Part shown: one piece after another, positions 7,913 to 16,591 of the stretch
How the letters are laid out: each line of letters begins with the position of its first letter
Position numbering within the stretch: the first letter of the stretch is position 1
Assembly (NCBI GenBank): GCA_035249905.1
Contig: DATFFT010000003.1
Span: forward strand, 5,553 to 69,552
Source: JAOUEA01 sp035249905
GTDB taxonomy: Bacteria; Actinomycetota; UBA4738; HRBIN12
Length of the DNA stretch: 64,000 nucleotides
Direction of reading: 5' to 3'
The notes under the pieces: generated by a model
The model's database searches: none
What the model saw: only the letters and a program-made list of their open reading frames with translations
Told to the model about the DNA's origin: nothing
Made by a program: the position numbers and the translations under genes

Positions 7913-9444
7913 TCGAGCGATCCGATCTCTGCTTCGGCGGCGGCGACCAACCCTCCCTCGTGCACCAGGCTCACCGCATCGGCGATGTCGGGCCCGAACT
8001 CGCGATCGGCCTCGAAGAAGGGCACGGTCGCTCTGATCGCGCGGTGCACGGCGCGTGTGGCGCGGCCCGGCTCGAGCGGCGCCCGCAGGTCCAGCGCCTG
8101 GGCGGCGCCGAGGGCCTCGAGCGCGACCACCGTCTCGGCGTTGGCCACCACCTCGCGGGCGTGCCGAGCCGCGGTCATGCCCATGCTCACGTGGTCCTCC
8201 TGCCCGGCGCTCGAGGGGATCGAGTCGACCGAGGCCGGATGCGCGAGGACCTTGCACTCGCTCACCAGCGACGCGGCCGTGTACTGCACGAGCATGAAGC
8301 CCGAGTTCAGCCCGGACCCGTGCACCAGGAACGGCGGCAGGCCGTTGGACTGGTGCTCGTCGAGCAGGCGGTAGAGGCGTCGCTCCGCGATCGAGGCGAG
8401 CGAGACGATCGCCGTCGCGACGGTGTCGAGCGCGACGGCGACGGGCTGTCCGTGGAAGTTCCCGCCCGAGACCACCTCGCCCGCATCGTCGTCGGGCAGC
8501 ACGATGGGGTTGTCGCTCACGCTGTTCGCCTCGATCGCCAGGACCCCGGCTGCGTAGCCGAGGGCGTCGCGCGAGGCGCCGTGTACCTGTGGGGCGCATC
8601 GCAGGGAGTAGGCGTCCTGCACCAGGTGCGGTGAGTCCCGATGCGAGGCGAGGATCGGAGATCCGGCGAGCAGCCGGCGCAGGTTCGAGGCGCTCGCCGA
8701 CTGGCCTGGGTGGGGCCGGAGCGCCTGCAGCCGCTCGTCGAACGGGCGATCGGTGCCGAACGAGGCCTCGATCGTCATCGCGGCGACGACGTCGGCCGTG
8801 CGTGTCAGCGTCGTGGCGCGTGCGAGGGCGAGGATGCCGATCGCCAGCATGCCCTGGGTGCCGTTGACGAGCGCGAGGCCCTCCTTGGCCTCGAGCGCGA
8901 TTGGCTCCAGCCCTGCCCGAGCCATCGCCCCGGCGGCCGGCTCGACCCCGCCTTCGGGCGTGAGCACCCCGCCGTGGCCGATCAGCGGAAGGGCGAGGTT
9001 CGCGAGCGGGGCGAGGTCGCCCGACGCGCCGAGCGAACCCTGCTGGGGCACGGCGGGGATCACGTCCTCGTTCAGCATCGAGATCATCAGGTCGATCAGC
9101 ACGGGCCGCACCCCCGAGTGCCCCAGCGCGAGCACGTGGGCGCGCAGCAACAGCATCGCGCGTGCCTCCTCGCGGGTGAGGGGCGGCCCGACCGCCGTCG
9201 CGTGCGATCGCACGATGCCGTGCTGCAGCGTCGAGGCCTCCGAAGGGTCGACCCGGGTGTGCGCGAGCGCCCCGAAGCCGGTGGTGACGCCGTAGATCGT
9301 CTCGCCGCTCGCAACCTCGCGGTCGATCACCGCTCGCCCGGCCTCGACGCGGGACCGGGCCTCGCTCCCGAACGAGACGGGCGCGCCGTCGGCCACCGCG
9401 ACGACGTCGTCCAGGCCGAGCGGGCCGCCCACCTCGACGTTCAT
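7909..9444 (-). CDS. hutH: Histidine ammonia-lyase
   Basis: 511-aa homotetrameric lyase converting L-histidine to trans-urocanate and ammonia. The Ala-Ser-Gly triad that forms the MIO electrophile is present in GSLGASGDLAPLANLALPL (about residue 140). The catalytic tyrosine region GETIYGVTTGFGALA and the SDNP motif are intact, and the length is normal. The ATG overlaps the stop of the pepE-like gene (ATGA), so it is the third gene of hutU-pepE-hutH. Expression control is not evident apart from the promoter before hutU. Confidence 0.96.
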   Translation of the reverse strand: MNVEVGGPLGLDDVVAVADGAPVSFGSEARSRVEAGRAVIDREVASGETIYGVTTGFGALAHTRVDPSEASTLQHGIVRSHATAVGPPLTREEARAMLLLRAHVLALGHSGVRPVLIDLMISMLNEDVIPAVPQQGSLGASGDLAPLANLALPLIGHGGVLTPEGGVEPAAGAMARAGLEPIALEAKEGLALVNGTQGMLAIGILALARATTLTRTADVVAAMTIEASFGTDRPFDERLQALRPHPGQSASASNLRRLLAGSPILASHRDSPHLVQDAYSLRCAPQVHGASRDALGYAAGVLAIEANSVSDNPIVLPDDDAGEVVSGGNFHGQPVAVALDTVATAIVSLASIAERRLYRLLDEHQSNGLPPFLVHGSGLNSGFMLVQYTAASLVSECKVLAHPASVDSIPSSAGQEDHVSMGMTAARHAREVVANAETVVALEALGAAQALDLRAPLEPGRATRAVHRAIRATVPFFEADREFGPDIADAVSLVHEGGLVAAAEAEIGSLD

Positions 9445-10151
9445 CCGCGAGCCGCTTCCAGCAGCCGGACCTCGAACGGCTCCTCGACGACGTCGCCGCG
9501 CTCACCGGGCGCGACGCGACGAGCACCGGCATCCTCGGCGGAGACGAGCACCTCGCCGACCTCGTCGCCCACGAGGTGCACGGCCGCGAGGTCGTCGCAC
9601 GCGATGCCCGGCGGGAGCACGCCTTCGCCCACGAGCCGGTGGAACTCGGGCCGCCGAGCAGGCTCCGAATCGAAATGCGGGCAGAAGCTCCCCGGCACGA
9701 GGCCGAGCCCGTCGGTCAACGGGTCGGCTCGCCCGATCAGGAACGAGTCGGTCGTCGAGGCCTCGAACCAGCAGTTCGCTCCGGCGCTGCCGCCCGCGAG
9801 GACCACGCCGGCGTCCCAGGCCTCGCGGAGGATCTCGTCAAGGCCGTGAGCTCGCCACACCGCGAGCATGTTCACCGTGTTCCCCCCGCCCACGAGCACG
9901 ACGTCGTGGGACATCACCACCGATCGCAGATCGCGCTCGGTGCGTTCGAACAGCGTGAGCACCGCCGGCTCCCACGGCCCCGCCGGGAAGGCTCGGAAGA
10001 ACGCCGCCACGCTGCGATCGTTGTCGCCGGTCGCCGTCGGCACCGACAGCACCTTGGGCCGGGCGGCGCCGGTGAGCTCGAAGATGTATCGATAGATCGG
10101 GTCGTCGGGCCACTGGCCGCCACCCATCGCCACGATGTGCCGCCCGCTCAC
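9441..10151 (-). CDS. pepE: Peptidase E-like S51 peptidase in the hut operon
   Basis: 236-aa protein of the S51 family (alpha-aspartyl dipeptidase/cyanophycinase fold). The nucleophile elbow is LAGGSAGANCWFE (Ser about residue 125), preceded by LVGGGNTVNML, both typical of the family. The C-terminal 30 residues are a small extra beta region. Start and stop overlap hutU and hutH by ATGA, so it is co-translated with histidine catabolism genes. That suggests release of His or Asp from dipeptides or a storage peptide, but the placement is the only evidence for a hut role. Confidence 0.85.
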   Translation of the reverse strand: MSGRHIVAMGGGQWPDDPIYRYIFELTGAARPKVLSVPTATGDNDRSVAAFFRAFPAGPWEPAVLTLFERTERDLRSVVMSHDVVLVGGGNTVNMLAVWRAHGLDEILREAWDAGVVLAGGSAGANCWFEASTTDSFLIGRADPLTDGLGLVPGSFCPHFDSEPARRPEFHRLVGEGVLPPGIACDDLAAVHLVGDEVGEVLVSAEDAGARRVAPGERGDVVEEPFEVRLLEAARG

Positions 10152-11812
10152 TCGGCCTCCTGCATCGGGATGCGGACGCCGCGCTGCTGCGCGACCTCGA
10201 TCGCAGGGTCGTAGCCGGCGTCGACATGGCGCACGACGCCCATACCGGGGTCCGTGGTGAGCACCCGACGAAGACGTTCGGCGGCGTTGTCGGTGCCGTC
10301 GGCCACCACGACCATGCCGGCGTGGATCGAGGAGCCGATGCCGACACCGCCGCCGTGGTGAACGCTCACCCAGTGGGCTCCCGCTGCGGTGTTCACGAGC
10401 GCGTTGAGGATCGGCCAGTCGGCGATCGCGTCGGACCCGTCGAGCATCGCCTCCGTCTCACGGTACGGGCTCGCCACGCTGCCGGCGTCGAGGTGATCGC
10501 GGCCGATCACGATGGGAGCGCCGACCGCGCCGCTCGCCACGAGCTCGTTGAACCGGTCGCCGGCCAGGTCGCGCTCGCCGTACCCGAGCCAGCAGATCCG
10601 CGCCGGCAATCCCTGATAGGCGACCCGCTCGGAAGCCAGGCGAAGCCAGCGCTGCAGCCGTTCGTCGTCGGGGAAGAGAGAGGCCACGGCCTCGTCGGTC
10701 ACGGCGATGTCCGCCGGGTCGCCGGAGAGCGCCGCCCAGCGGAAGGGGCCCTTCCCCTCGCAGAACAGCGGCCTGACGAACGCGGGGACGAACCCCGGAT
10801 AGCTGAATGCCTCGCCGTGGGGAAGGCCGCCCGCCTCCGCGCCCGCACGCAGGTTGTTGCCGTAGTCGAACGCCACCGCCCCTCGGGAGGCGAAGCCGAC
10901 GATCGCCCGGACGTGGGCGGCCATCGACTCCTCGGCCCGGCGCACATAGCCGGACGGGTTCGCCTCGCGGAGCTCCGTGGCATCGGCGAGCGAGACCCCT
11001 GCGGGCACGTACCCGCCGAGCGGGTCGTGCGCGCTCGTCTGGTCGGTGACGACGTCGGGTTGCCATCCTCGCGCGAGCAGCCCCGGCAGCACCTCGGCGC
11101 AGTTGCCCTCCAGACCGATCGAGACGGCCCGACGCGCAGCCTTCGCCTCGTCGACCCAGCGCAGGGCCTCGTCGAGGTCGGCCGTCTCCCGGTCCAGGTA
11201 CCCCGTCTTCACGCGGCGCTCGATACGTGACGGGTCGACCTCGACGCACAGCGCGACGCCGTCGTTCATCGTCACCGCGAGCGGCTGCGCGCCCCCCATG
11301 CCGCCGAGGCCGCCCGTGAGCGTCACCGTGCCGGCGAGCGAGCCTCCGAAGTGCTGGTGCGCACACTCGGCGAGGGTCTCGTAGGTGCCTTGCAGGATGC
11401 CCTGGGTCCCGATGTAGATCCACGACCCGGCCGTCATCTGGCCATACATCGTCAGCCCCTGAGCCTCGAGCGCCCGGAAGGTCTCCCAATCCGCCCATCG
11501 AGGCACGAGCATCGAGTTCGAGATCAGCACCCGGGGCGCCATGTCGTGGGTGCGGAAGACCGCGACCGGCTTCCCGGACTGCACGAGCAGCGTCTCGTCG
11601 TCGGCCAGCGTCCGGAGGGAGCGCACGATCGCGTCGAAGGCTTCCCAGCTGCGGGCGGCGCGGCCGGTGCCTCCGTAGACGACGAGGTCCTCCGGCCGTT
11701 CGGCGACATCGGGATCGAGGTTGTTCATCAGCATGCGCATCGCGGCTTCCTGCGGCCACGAGCGACATGAGAGCGACGAACCTCGCGGCGCGCGGATCTC
11801 TCGCACGGTCAT
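10148..11812 (-). CDS. hutU: Urocanate hydratase
   Basis: 554-aa NAD-dependent urocanase that hydrates urocanate to 4-imidazolone-5-propionate. The N-terminus IRAPRGSSLSCRSWPQEAA and the following RMLMNNLDPDVAERPEDLV are diagnostic. NAD-binding glycines are in GGLGGMGGAQPLA, and the catalytic Cys lies in ARICWLGYGER (about residue 406). The ATG at 11812 has GGAGGT about 8 nt upstream. First gene of the hutU-pepE-hutH operon, transcribed away from the EAL-domain regulator across a 152-bp gap. Confidence 0.96.
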   Translation of the reverse strand: MTVREIRAPRGSSLSCRSWPQEAAMRMLMNNLDPDVAERPEDLVVYGGTGRAARSWEAFDAIVRSLRTLADDETLLVQSGKPVAVFRTHDMAPRVLISNSMLVPRWADWETFRALEAQGLTMYGQMTAGSWIYIGTQGILQGTYETLAECAHQHFGGSLAGTVTLTGGLGGMGGAQPLAVTMNDGVALCVEVDPSRIERRVKTGYLDRETADLDEALRWVDEAKAARRAVSIGLEGNCAEVLPGLLARGWQPDVVTDQTSAHDPLGGYVPAGVSLADATELREANPSGYVRRAEESMAAHVRAIVGFASRGAVAFDYGNNLRAGAEAGGLPHGEAFSYPGFVPAFVRPLFCEGKGPFRWAALSGDPADIAVTDEAVASLFPDDERLQRWLRLASERVAYQGLPARICWLGYGERDLAGDRFNELVASGAVGAPIVIGRDHLDAGSVASPYRETEAMLDGSDAIADWPILNALVNTAAGAHWVSVHHGGGVGIGSSIHAGMVVVADGTDNAAERLRRVLTTDPGMGVVRHVDAGYDPAIEVAQQRGVRIPMQEAE

Positions 11813-11863
11813 CCGATGTCCACCTCCGGAGACGGCGCGGCGTCGGCCCCGCGTCTCGGCGCG

Positions 11864-11869
11864 ATGCTA
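11864..11869 (-). promoter_or_regulatory. -10 box TAGCAT for the hutU operon
   Basis: TAGCAT on the minus strand lies about 50 nt before the hutU ATG, leaving a leader that contains the GGAGGT ribosome site. No clear -35. Unlike most genes here, this one would have a normal leader. Confidence 0.4.
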
Positions 11870-11951
11870 CTGCGACCGATGGGGCCTCGCGCGGCGGTGG
11901 AGGCGTCCGCGTCCCGCATGCCGGATGCTTGAGCAGCCCGACCTTGCCGGG

Positions 11952-11957
11952 TAGCGT
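11952..11957 (+). promoter_or_regulatory. -10 box TAGCGT, leaderless start of the EAL regulator
   Basis: TAGCGT is followed by 7 nt and the ATG at 11965; the long open frame upstream of this ATG is therefore not part of the protein. Confidence 0.5.
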
Positions 11958-11964
11958 CCCTCCG

Positions 11965-13173
11965 ATGGCCGTCGGCACTTCCCCCTACGCAACCGATGGC
12001 GCGGACAGGCTCTCGACCGGGCCGATCCGCGTCCTGATCGCCGATGACGAGCCCGCGCTGCGCGTTGCCCTCGCCGACCTGCTCTCGCAGGAGAACGACA
12101 TGGTGCTGATCGGCTCGGCGGGCGACGCCGACGAGGCGATCGCGATCGCGGGGGATCGTCGCCCCGACGTCGCCCTGGTCGACGTCTCGATGCCCGCGGG
12201 GGGTGGCGCTCGGGCGGCGCGGGAGATCTCCCGCTGCTCCCCCGCCACCCGGGTGATTGCGCTCTCGGCGTTCGAGGACCGCCCGACGGTGCTCGAGATG
12301 CTGCGAGCGGGCGCGGTCGGCTACCTCGTGAAGGGCACGGCCGGGGAGGAGATCGTCGGCTCGATCCAGAGGGTGATGGCCGGCGGGGCGAGCCTCTCGT
12401 CGGGGGTCATCGCCGGCATCGTCTCAGAGCTGACGAGCCAGCTCCGCCGTGACGACGAGGTCCGGGAGCGTCTCGACGCCCGCCGCTCGACGATCCAGCG
12501 GCTCGTGGCCGGTGAAGGGGTGTCGGTGGTCTTCCAGCCGATCGTCGACCTCGCCAGCGAGGCGACCGTTGGGTTCGAAGCGTTGGCGCGGTTCGACACG
12601 CCGTCGCCACCGAAGCCGCCGGACGAGTGGTTCGCCGAGGCGGTCGCGCTCGCGCTCGGCGTGCAGCTCGAGCTGACCACGACCCGGCGGGCGCTGCGCG
12701 CACTGCCGAGGATCGATCCGAGCGTCTACCTCGCGGTGAACTGCTCGTATCGCGCGGCGGTGTCGACCGAGCTGGCGGCGTTGCTCGTACCCCATGCCGA
12801 GCGCCTGGTGCTGGAGATCACCGAGCACGAGGCCGTCGAGGACTACGACCATCTGGTCGACGCGCTCGCATCTCTGCGGGCCAGAGGCGCGAGGGTGGCG
12901 ATCGACGACGCGGGCGCCGGGTTCGCGAGCCTGCGCCACACGCTGCGCATCGCGCCCGACATCGTGAAGCTCGATCCGAGCCTCACACGCGACATCGACA
13001 CCGATCGGGCGAAGCGAGCACTCGCCGCGGCGCTCGTTTCGTTCGCCCAGGAGATGCGATCAGCGCTCGTGGCCGAGGGCATCGAGACGGCGCAGGAGCT
13101 CGAGACGCTCCGGAAGCTCGGCGTCGGCTACGGGCAGGGCTTCTTCCTCGCGGCTCCCGGCGAGCTGAGCTGA
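11965..13173 (+). CDS. Response regulator with EAL-domain c-di-GMP phosphodiesterase output
   Basis: 402-aa two-component regulator. The receiver domain (about residues 20-140) has the acidic pair in LIADDEP, the phospho-Asp in ALVDVSMP and the Lys in VGYLVKGT; its sequence is closest to NarL-type receivers. A short linker leads to an EAL domain (about 180-400) with all catalytic marks: GFEALARF, the VNCSY Asn, LEITEHE, VAIDDAGAGF, VKLDPSL and VAEGIE. It should therefore be an active phosphodiesterase that lowers c-di-GMP on phosphorylation. It converges, with a 4-bp gap, on the GGDEF-type regulator; no kinase is adjacent. Confidence 0.9.
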   Translation: MAVGTSPYATDGADRLSTGPIRVLIADDEPALRVALADLLSQENDMVLIGSAGDADEAIAIAGDRRPDVALVDVSMPAGGGARAAREISRCSPATRVIALSAFEDRPTVLEMLRAGAVGYLVKGTAGEEIVGSIQRVMAGGASLSSGVIAGIVSELTSQLRRDDEVRERLDARRSTIQRLVAGEGVSVVFQPIVDLASEATVGFEALARFDTPSPPKPPDEWFAEAVALALGVQLELTTTRRALRALPRIDPSVYLAVNCSYRAAVSTELAALLVPHAERLVLEITEHEAVEDYDHLVDALASLRARGARVAIDDAGAGFASLRHTLRIAPDIVKLDPSLTRDIDTDRAKRALAAALVSFAQEMRSALVAEGIETAQELETLRKLGVGYGQGFFLAAPGELS

Positions 13174-13177
13174 CCGG

Positions 13178-14188
13178 CTACTCGCCGCTGCGGCGGTCCA
13201 TCGCCCACGACGAGGCCTGCGACCCCTTCGTGTACCGCCGCATCTCGGTCGCGAGCGCGACGGCCTCGGCGTAGTGCTGGAAGCTCCGCTTCGCCGTGCT
13301 CGCGATGCCGATCGACAGGGTCACGACGCCGTAACGTTGCAGCTCACCCCGCCGGTTCGTGACCTCGATGAACCCGCGTTCCCGGTCGACCTCGTCGTAG
13401 AAGCCAGGAGCGGCCCCGTCGAAGGCGGCCACCACGGTCTCGGCGACCCGACCGGCCAGTTCCGGCGGCACCACCGCCACGAAGTCGTCGCCCCCGACAT
13501 GGCCGACGAACGCCGCGCCGTCGCTGGCATCGCGGGCGACGTCACCGATCAGCGTCGCCGTGGTCCGGATGACCCCGTCGCCACGCTCGAACCCGTAGTG
13601 GTCGTTGTAGGCCTTGAAGTGGTCGATGTCTCCGTACAGGATCGCGAACGGCTCCGCTCGTTCGATCCGTGCATCGATTTCCTCCTCGATCCGAACGTTC
13701 CCCGGAAGGCCGGTGAGCGGCGAACGAGCGCGCGTATCGCGGGAGCGACGGAGCACCCCGCGGATGCGCGCGAGCAACTCCGGCGTGTCGAACGGCTTGA
13801 CGATGTAATCGTCGGCGCCGATCGCGAACCCCTCGAGCTTGTCCGCAGAAAGACCGCGAGCGGTCAGCATGATCACGGAGACGCCCGCCGTGCGTGGGTC
13901 CTCGCGCAGGCGGCGCGTGAGCTCGAACCCATCCATGTTCGGCATCATCACGTCGGCGAGCACGAGGTCCGGGCAGCGCTCGCGCGCGGCGTCGAGCGCG
14001 ACCGAGCCGTCGGCCGCCACTCGAACGTCGTAGCCGGCCGCCCGCAGCTCGATCTCGAGCAGCCGTGCGATGAACGGATCGTCGTCGACGACGAGCAGGC
14101 TCTCCCCGACCGCTGGAGCGTCGTCCTCGACGGCCTCGGCCTCGTCGGTCCTGTAGCTCTCGTTCACGTCCCCGTCCTCATCGCCCAC
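13178..14188 (-). CDS. Response regulator with GGDEF-like domain (GGDDF)
   Basis: About 336 aa. Receiver domain (about residues 25-150): LLVVDDDP, phospho-Asp in LADVMMPNMDGFEL, Thr in MLTARG and Lys in IVKPFD, as in PleD/PhoB-type receivers. The second domain has LTGLPGN, YGDIDHFKAYND and VGHVGGDDFV in place of GGDEF/GGEEF, so the active-site signature is altered at one position. It may be a diguanylate cyclase, a c-di-GMP or GTP-binding variant, or inactive. The GTG at 14188 is preferred for GAGGAA 6-7 nt upstream; the start is uncertain. Convergent partner of the EAL regulator. Confidence 0.82.
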   Translation of the reverse strand: MGDEDGDVNESYRTDEAEAVEDDAPAVGESLLVVDDDPFIARLLEIELRAAGYDVRVAADGSVALDAARERCPDLVLADVMMPNMDGFELTRRLREDPRTAGVSVIMLTARGLSADKLEGFAIGADDYIVKPFDTPELLARIRGVLRRSRDTRARSPLTGLPGNVRIEEEIDARIERAEPFAILYGDIDHFKAYNDHYGFERGDGVIRTTATLIGDVARDASDGAAFVGHVGGDDFVAVVPPELAGRVAETVVAAFDGAAPGFYDEVDRERGFIEVTNRRGELQRYGVVTLSIGIASTAKRSFQHYAEAVALATEMRRYTKGSQASSWAMDRRSGE

Positions 14189-14357
14189 CCGCGCTTCCTC
14201 GGTCTCGTGCTCGGCGCGGTCCGGATGGTGAATCGGCACGTCACCCGCCGAGGTGAAGCTCGCCCGGCGAATGGTTTCCGTCAGGCCGAGCTCGGCCGGG
14301 CGGGCGTCGCCCCCACGTGGCACGATAGCGCCACCACGGGCAGAGGGGGTTCGTTCG

Positions 14358-15734
14358 ATGCGGGTGTTGGAGTCCTTCCTCGATGCGATGGGCGACACAC
14401 CGCTGGTGCGTCTGCGGTCCGTCACTCGAGGGCTGCGCCCCACGGTGCTGGCGAAGCTCGAGATGCTGAACCCGGGCGGGTCGGTGAAGGACCGTATCGG
14501 CATCCGCATGATCGAGGCCGCCGAACACGAGGGGAAGCTCCGCCCGGGCGGCACGATCGTCGAGCCCACCTCGGGGAACACCGGGCACGGCCTCGCCATC
14601 GCGGCGGCGATCCGCGGCTATCGATGCATCTTCGTGATGCCCGACAAGATGAGCCAGGAGAAGATATCGTTGCTGCGCGCCTACGGGGCCGAGGTGGTCA
14701 TCACCCCCACGTCGGTGCCCCGTGAGTCCCCCGAGTCCTACTACTCGGTCGCGTCGCGGTTGGCCGACGAGATCCCGGGAGCCTTCCAGCCCAACCAGTA
14801 CTTCAACCAGGAGAACCCGGCCGCGCATTTCGACACGACCGGCCCCGAGATCTGGGCTCAGACCGACGGCGAGATCGACGTCTTCGTCGCGGGCGTCGGC
14901 ACCGGGGGCACCATCACGGGAGCGGGCCGGTTCCTGAAGTCCCGCAACCCCGACGTGGTCGTCGTCGGCGCCGACACCGAGGGCTCCGTCTTCACGGGCG
15001 ACGAGCCACGCCCCTACCTCACCGAAGGCATCGGAGAGGACTTCTTCCCCGAGACCTTCGACCCCGACATCGTCGACCGATGGGTCAGGGTGACCGACCG
15101 CGACGCCTTCCTCACGGCGAGGTCGGTGACCCGGCAGGAGGGCATCCTCGTGGGCGGGTCGGGCGGATCGGCGGTCTACGCGGCACTCGAGGTCGCGCGC
15201 GACTACGGCGACGACGCCACGATCGTCGTGCTGCTGCCCGACACCGGCCGCAACTATCTCTCCAAGCTCTACTCCGACGGCTGGATGCGCCAGTACGGCT
15301 TCCTCGAAGGGCCCGAGGTCACAACGGTCGAAGCGGTGCTGTCGGCCAAGGGCGCCGAGCTCCCGTCGCTGATCACCGTCGATGCGCACGACAAGGTGCG
15401 CCAGGCGATCGACGTCCTGCAGGCGAGCTCGATCTCGCAGGCTCCGGTTGTCCGCGAGGGTTCCACCGACGTCTCGCAGTTCGTCGGCTCGATCCGCGAC
15501 CGCGAGCTGCTCGAGCGCGTCTTCCGCGATCCCGACGCGCTCCAGGCCGACGTCGCCGAGGTCATGGCGCCCCCGATCCCGCTCGTGGAATGGGACGAGC
15601 CGATCGAGTCGGCATTCGAGCAGCTCGAACACGCCCCGGCCGTGCTCGTCTCGAAGGCGGGGCAGGTGCTCGGCGTGCTCACGCGCAGCGACCTCCTCGA
15701 CTACCTGGCGCATCGACGGCAGGCGCACCGGTAG
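14358..15734 (+). CDS. Cystathionine beta-synthase with C-terminal CBS pair
   Basis: 458-aa PLP enzyme condensing L-homocysteine (or activated serine) with L-serine into cystathionine in reverse transsulfuration. The fold-II catalytic part (residues 1-320) shows the PLP lysine in NPGGSVKDR, TSGNTG for the phosphate and GTGGTITG. Residues about 335-458 form two CBS motifs (a Bateman module), the usual adenosyl-ligand sensor of true cystathionine synthases and a reason to prefer this over CysK. ATG 14358 has AGAGGGGG upstream. It is followed by the DUF429 gene (7-nt gap) and the gamma-lyase/synthase. Confidence 0.9.
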   Translation: MRVLESFLDAMGDTPLVRLRSVTRGLRPTVLAKLEMLNPGGSVKDRIGIRMIEAAEHEGKLRPGGTIVEPTSGNTGHGLAIAAAIRGYRCIFVMPDKMSQEKISLLRAYGAEVVITPTSVPRESPESYYSVASRLADEIPGAFQPNQYFNQENPAAHFDTTGPEIWAQTDGEIDVFVAGVGTGGTITGAGRFLKSRNPDVVVVGADTEGSVFTGDEPRPYLTEGIGEDFFPETFDPDIVDRWVRVTDRDAFLTARSVTRQEGILVGGSGGSAVYAALEVARDYGDDATIVVLLPDTGRNYLSKLYSDGWMRQYGFLEGPEVTTVEAVLSAKGAELPSLITVDAHDKVRQAIDVLQASSISQAPVVREGSTDVSQFVGSIRDRELLERVFRDPDALQADVAEVMAPPIPLVEWDEPIESAFEQLEHAPAVLVSKAGQVLGVLTRSDLLDYLAHRRQAHR

Positions 15735-15741
15735 CCACACG

Positions 15742-16581
15742 GTGCGATCGCTCGGCATCGACGTCGGCGTGGGCAAGGGACTCGATGTCGTGCTGCTCGA
15801 CGAACGCTTCGTGCCCCTGCACGTCTCGTCGCGAACGCACGTCGGCGACGTCGGGCGACTGATCGCAGACCTGCGCCCCGACGTCGTGGCGATCGACTCC
15901 CCGCCGCGATGGGCCTCGTCTGGCCGTTCGCGACTGACGGAGCGCGAGCTCGCGGCCCTCAACATCTCCTCGTTCAACACGCCGAGCGAGGAACACGGAG
16001 CGGGGAACCGGTTCTTCGCCTGGATGGAGGCGGGGTTCGAGGTGTTCGCGAAGGCGGAGGCGGCGGGGTTCCCGACCTACCGTGCGGGAAGCCCCCGGGG
16101 GAAGGCGATCGAGGTCTTCCCGCACGCGACGGCGGTCGTGCTGGCCGGCTGCCTCGCGCCCGACGGCATCCGCAAGCGGGCGTTCCGCACCGCGGTGCTG
16201 CGCTCCGAAGGGGTGCGCACCGACGAGCTGGGCACGCAGGATCGCGTCGACGCCGCGCTGGCCGCACTCACGGGCCTCTACGCGCTCGGCGGGAAGCGCT
16301 TCGCGCCCGGCGACCCTCGGGAGGGGGTGATCGTCGTGCCATCGGCGACGCTGCCGGCCGTGCCGTATCGGCGGGGCACGGTCGCGCCGAGCGGATCCAC
16401 ACCCCTGTTCGCCTACTGTGCGTGCGGTGACGCCTCGTGCGACCGGCTGGTTCGCGGGGAGTTCGCCCCCGGCCACGACGCGAAGCGCAAGGCGATGCTG
16501 TGGTCACGGGCACGGGCAGGCGCCCAGGCACTCGATGAGCTGCGGACCAGGGGCTGGAAGGCGCCGCCGGAGCTGCGATGA
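15742..16581 (+). CDS. DUF429 protein with C-terminal Cys-rich CxCG/PGHD tail
   Basis: 279-aa protein. Residues 1-215 match the DUF429 RNase H-like fold: LGIDVGVGKGLDVVLLDE at the start, VVAIDSPPRW with a central Asp, and KAIEVFPHATAVVLAG. After residue 225 comes a separate module, CACGDASCDRLVRGEFAPGH, followed by DAKRKA, which resembles a small zinc-binding tail seen at the ends of unrelated proteins. The reaction is unknown. The GTG start lies 7 nt after the cystathionine synthase stop and the gene ends 10 nt before the next transsulfuration gene, so it is probably co-transcribed. Confidence 0.75.
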   Translation: MRSLGIDVGVGKGLDVVLLDERFVPLHVSSRTHVGDVGRLIADLRPDVVAIDSPPRWASSGRSRLTERELAALNISSFNTPSEEHGAGNRFFAWMEAGFEVFAKAEAAGFPTYRAGSPRGKAIEVFPHATAVVLAGCLAPDGIRKRAFRTAVLRSEGVRTDELGTQDRVDAALAALTGLYALGGKRFAPGDPREGVIVVPSATLPAVPYRRGTVAPSGSTPLFAYCACGDASCDRLVRGEFAPGHDAKRKAMLWSRARAGAQALDELRTRGWKAPPELR

Positions 16582-16591
16582 GGAGAGTTCG

